From contig JAKAGN010000101.1 in NCBI GenBank assembly GCA_021815525.1, positions 1 through 8,487 of the forward strand: a stretch of DNA of 8,487 nt, read 5' to 3'. This document shows positions 6,601 to 8,487 of this stretch, one piece after another; the first letter of the stretch is position 1, and the number at the start of each line of letters is the position of its first letter. The position numbers and the translations under genes were made by a program. The notes beneath the pieces are model-generated. The model saw only the letters and a program-made list of their open reading frames with translations. It had not been told where the DNA came from and made no database searches. Origin of the DNA: Deltaproteobacteria bacterium. GTDB taxonomy: Bacteria; Desulfobacterota; Desulfobacteria; Desulfobacterales; Desulfatibacillaceae.

Positions 6601-8487
6601 CACGCCGCCGCCGGTGTTGCTGGTGTATGCGGAAAGGGTGCCGCCGCCCGCCACCAGGGAGAACACCACCTCGGTGCCGTCAGGCGCCGCGCCGCCGCCC
6701 TGGAGGGTGACGGTGGCGAAGATGGTGGCCCGGCTGGTCCCGTCACGCGGAAGCGTGGTGGGGTCGGAGGCCAGCGAAATCCCCGCGATCAGAGGCCCGT
6801 TCAGGGTGACGCGGGCGGTGCCCACGACACCGTTGGTGGCCGTGGCCGTGATGTTGGCGGCGCGGCCCTCGGGCACCGAGGACGGGGTGGTGTAGGTGAT
6901 CTTGCCCATGCCTCCGATGGGCTCGAGGGTGAGGGCCGAGAGCCTGCCCTGGCTCGCCGGCAGACTGAAGGTGATAATGGTGCTGCCGTCGGCCACGGGG
7001 TTCTGGTGGGCGTCGAGGACCGTGACGTTGATGTCGGCGGTGTTGGAGCCGTTGGCCTCGAGGGAGGCCGGCGAGGGGGTGACCCGTATCTCGGCCACCG
7101 GGCCCGGGATGAACTTGGCCGTTATGGTGGCGTTCAAGCCCATGACCGAGGCCGTCACGGTTCCGCTTCCGGTGTGCTCCGGGCTGTAGAGGGACACGCG
7201 GGCCTCGCCGCCCACGGTGGCCACGTTCAGGCTCGAGACCGCGCCGGGGCCGCCAAGGCTCCCGCCCGTGGTGGTGAAGCTCACTATGGTGCCGTCCTTG
7301 ACGGATAGCCCCGCCGTGTTCTTCACCTGGGCGATCAAGGTTACGTAACTCGATCCATCGGCCACCACGCTGGGGCTCTCCACCCCCGAGGCCGTCACGA
7401 AGGTGAGGCTGGCCGCCTGCTCGGGAGTAAGCACAACCTGGGTGGTGCCTGTCACCGCGTTGGGGGCCCTGGCGGTGATGGTGTAGGTGCCGTCCAGCTG
7501 TGTGGCGGTAAAGGTGTAACGCGCCGAGCCGGAGGCGGTCAGGGCGTCCACGGCGTCGCCCAGCTGTCCGCCGCCGGGCTTGGTCACCGTGAAGGTGAGG
7601 CGGGTTCCGTCCGCCACCAGGTTGCCGTTGGCGTCCCGGGCGGTGGCGGTTATGGTTGACGCGCTCTTGCCGTCCGCCGGGAGGCTCGCCGGTGCGGCCG
7701 ACATGGAAATGGCCGCGCTTGCGAGGGGCGCGAAGGCCACGGACAGGACCTTGCTTTGATCCTGCAGCGTCGCCGCGTAGACCTGAACGCTTCCCGCCAC
7801 GTTCCCGCTGGTGAGGGTCACGCTGGCGATGCCGTTCGTGGTGAGGGCCGACGGCGCGGAAAGGGTGCCCATATTGGTGTAGAAGAACACTTCCGTTCCA
7901 TCGGGTACCAAGGTGTACTCGAAATCGGAGTTGTGCACCTCGGCGCTAAGGGTCATGGTGGAAACGCCGTCGGCGGGGATGGACGTCGGTGACGCCGTGA
8001 GGCGGATGGTCGTCGAATTCGGGACAGGCCAATACTGGGACTTGCCCGAACATCCCGGTGTCGTGGTGCCGCACGCCGATGTGAACGAAAGCACGGCGTA
8101 ATCGTAAGAACCGGTGCCGAAGCTGAAGCTCTTCTGATATGGCCAGTCGGTGCTGACATCATTCTTGTCGCGCCATGTCCCCCGTCCGACCTGGATATCG
8201 TCATACGAGTAGAGGAGATCGGTTTTTACGAGGGTGCCGTCGGACTTGTAGTACTCGGCCTCCATCTTGGACCCGGCGATGGGCGGGTTGCCGTTCTCGT
8301 CCTCTATATACCATTTGTAGCGATAGATGAGGCTGCCATCGGCCTGCTTCTCTATGGTCTGCGTGAAGCCCTGGAACCCGCAGACACCCGACAGGAGAAT
8401 GGGCGCCCTGGCCATAAGGAGATTGGTGAGGCCCGACTCGCTGGTGCGCCAGTCGAGGGTTCCGGAGCCGAAATCCGACGTGCCGAT
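3694..8487 (-). CDS. Giant surface protein: bookend module, eight Ig-like domains, beta-propeller, second bookend module (5' end outside window)
   Basis: The frame is open to the right edge, giving at least 1,597 residues; the true start and any signal peptide are not seen. The first ATG in the window (8415) is inside a conserved module, not the start: 24 upstream codons match the C-terminal copy. Counting from 8415 (residue 1): terminal module A to about 134; eight Ig-like Big_1/invasin-type domains at about 135-966, with recurring SxPADGxS, DANGNxVADGTxVxF and TNGxAxVTLTSG patterns; a BNR/Asp-box-like propeller at about 967-1410, with YKSTNGGASW (981-990), YRSFNGGLSW (1035-1044) and VSTNGGVDW (1142-1150); module B at about 1411-1573, which ends the protein. 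A beta-rich insertion lies at about 1231-1302. Cysteines are few. No membrane segment, LPxTG, autotransporter barrel or T9SS-like tail is visible. Big_1 domains usually build rigid stalks of adhesins, and propellers bind ligands or act as scaffolds, so a surface or exported role is inferred. Function is not identified. Confidence 0.88.
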   Translation of the reverse strand: MGTSDFGSGTLDWRTSESGLTNLLMARAPILLSGVCGFQGFTQTIEKQADGSLIYRYKWYIEDENGNPPIAGSKMEAEYYKSDGTLVKTDLLYSYDDIQVGRGTWRDKNDVSTDWPYQKSFSFGTGSYDYAVLSFTSACGTTTPGCSGKSQYWPVPNSTTIRLTASPTSIPADGVSTMTLSAEVHNSDFEYTLVPDGTEVFFYTNMGTLSAPSALTTNGIASVTLTSGNVAGSVQVYAATLQDQSKVLSVAFAPLASAAISMSAAPASLPADGKSASTITATARDANGNLVADGTRLTFTVTKPGGGQLGDAVDALTASGSARYTFTATQLDGTYTITARAPNAVTGTTQVVLTPEQAASLTFVTASGVESPSVVADGSSYVTLIAQVKNTAGLSVKDGTIVSFTTTGGSLGGPGAVSSLNVATVGGEARVSLYSPEHTGSGTVTASVMGLNATITAKFIPGPVAEIRVTPSPASLEANGSNTADINVTVLDAHQNPVADGSTIITFSLPASQGRLSALTLEPIGGMGKITYTTPSSVPEGRAANITATATNGVVGTARVTLNGPLIAGISLASDPTTLPRDGTSRATIFATVTLQGGGAAPDGTEVVFSLVAGGGTLSAYTSNTGGGVAVTTITSALLYDSATIKAACAGRTAELKVPFTPGNVALTIVPNTVRGTGQETASVRTTVTDASGGFVPYTDVAFSLSDESMGTLTPRTARTNGVGYTEVTFNAGTKGGDVAVTASWTTPAGEKVTGSATITVQPPPASIQIADLSPAANPNPASISIKGTGGQSTSLIVFDVKDAQNQYVADGYRIDFEIETGPDGGESIVPLYAYTKNGQVSTILKSGLKSGTVTIRATYFNDTNVTTATNQVAIDNGPPVGEEFGLFASYFNISGLKIAGLQDPISAVAADIYGQAIPNNTAISFKTYNTGGLFPVPSSGATTNGVATRNLMSGGGLTPRQGFLSVTTEANNGGRTTHVTSIAVVPSNWNKDIMFAGTNGGGVYKSTNGGASWSTVSRSSSIIGQNWINPYVNDVAVDPNDPNLVFAATGYAGQGALYRSFNGGLSWDSDNMEEAFGAFNVGSAITTVLPDDGSDYMWIGTMGGGVYFTDDCTKTATSTTSGLTFTKATSGLVDGKSVRKIVKSPDGASGAASTLYAATLNGVWVSTNGGVDWTKLGVNQFAGNSIKTVEVVHDAGVGDVVWAGTEDSGIWVWTAGTDWVQYNTGLGSGVRATTPILASSSTGNGTIYGGVFVGANTVTETWTLTCTAAAVNGGVFQLVGTVSGVQPTPVTVGSLYHSDTGDISFTITDGEKDFAVGDTFTFKTVRDPGNQIADIQLDTVNHYAYAISYFWGASEPHAVGSIYARPMTAQGLPGGAGWSAENNGLPQYDPPDDTSYFAQRVLALDDPTNPGAIFAGGEGIHMYKATQDGARTMLDQGVLNWQVSDYGLTNLIMARSPLLFSGEETMFFTAINSTSYTSGTLTYSNVDYTWFVQDANGNPPISGSTMKAERYKIDDKGQYQLIDTILIKSYGDEMRSVGTWYDPNDIDTYQPFQKSFTFEPISGVAKIVFIFTPACSTDIPGCSGGTWQHVSIPGSF
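4186..5517 (-). other. BNR/Asp-box-like beta-propeller region of the giant protein
   Basis: Residues about 967-1410 (numbered from 8415) repeat a blade pattern: a hydrophobic x-F/W-A/I-G/A-T strand (MFAGTNGGGV, LVFAATGYAG, MWIGTMGGGV, LYAATLNGV, VVWAGTEDSGI, IFAGGEGI) followed in several blades by a S-x-N-G-G-x-x-W turn. This is the sortilin/Ycf48-like propeller style, with asparagine in place of the usual first aspartate of the Asp-box. Six or seven blades can be made out; the exact number needs a structure prediction. Between two blades a separate beta-rich domain is inserted. Confidence 0.7.
5518..8013 (-). repeat. Eight tandem Ig-like (Big_1/invasin-type) domains
   Basis: Approximate residue limits, numbered from the codon at 8415: 135-232, 233-334, 335-439, 440-541, 542-638, 639-741, 742-855 and 856-966. 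Each is about 97-114 residues. Domains 1-5 carry the clearest signature: a proline-rich turn followed by ADG or DG, an alternating T/V/A strand, D-x-x-x-N-P/L-V-A-D-G-T, then V-x-F and a G-T/R-L-S turn. Domains 6-8 are diverged but keep strand spacing and the TNGVxxxxxxSG turn. Copies differ strongly in sequence, so the array is not a recent expansion. Confidence 0.8.
8014..8487 (-). repeat. Bookend module A (copy near the N-terminal side)
   Basis: This part of the giant gene encodes a module of about 160 residues homologous to its own C-terminus. Shared elements in the same order: LDW/LNW, GLTNLLMARAPILLSG, YKWYIEDENGNPPIAGSKM, AEYYK, GTWRDKNDVST, QKSFSF and ACGTTTPGCSG. Similarity starts before the first in-window ATG, so more of the protein must lie upstream. 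Nucleotide identity between copies is only local (for example GATGGGCGGGTTGCCGTT in plus-strand reading), so the duplication is old or both copies are under protein-level selection. Confidence 0.85.

Noticed and set aside
8413..8415. ATG at 8415 as the start of the giant gene
   Set aside because: The 24 codons upstream to the edge are open and match the C-terminal module (LDW...GLTNL), so the coding region continues out of the window.
3697..8487. The bookend copies as a recent DNA-level duplication or recombination hotspot
   Set aside because: Nucleotide identity is only local and short; the similarity is mainly at protein level, which points to an old duplication.

Overview
This GC-rich window carries five protein-coding genes and several structured intergenic sites. 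The gene types (a giant Ig-like/beta-propeller surface protein, a LysM envelope protein, MltG, a DUF202 membrane protein, PyrF) and the base composition fit a Gram-negative environmental bacterium. A member of the Desulfobacterota (former Deltaproteobacteria) is my best guess; this is inference from style and composition, as no taxonomic marker gene is present. I see no rRNA, tRNA, CRISPR array, transposase or phage gene.

Left part (1-1421). mltG (endolytic transglycosylase) runs off the left edge on the minus strand. It is divergent from a small plus-strand membrane protein of the DUF202 type. The roughly 190-base gap between them holds two face-to-face sigma70-like promoter candidates that overlap a near-palindromic sequence. 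A short hairpin with a T6 run lies directly before the small gene.

Middle (1422-2591). The DUF202 gene and pyrF converge on a 365-base gap. This gap holds a GC-rich nested inverted repeat predicted to fold as a three-way junction, then an AT-rich patch with two further hairpins. pyrF (orotidine 5'-phosphate decarboxylase, UMP synthesis) is preceded by a very good intrinsic terminator whose U-tract ends only 21 bases before the pyrF start codon.

Right part (2592-8487). Upstream of that terminator and on the same strand lie a secreted LysM protein and, 46 bases before it, the 3' end of a very large gene that enters from the right edge. At least 1,597 residues of this protein are visible. In order they form a terminal module, eight tandem Ig-like (invasin/Big_1-type) domains, a BNR/Asp-box-like beta-propeller with a beta-rich insertion, and a second, diverged copy of the terminal module. 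The giant gene and the LysM gene look like one transcription unit closed by the terminator. I infer a cell-surface or exported structure, with the LysM protein as an envelope partner.

The most unusual items are the bookend duplication in the giant protein, the three-way-junction element between the convergent genes, and the terminator placed like a leader attenuator in front of pyrF.
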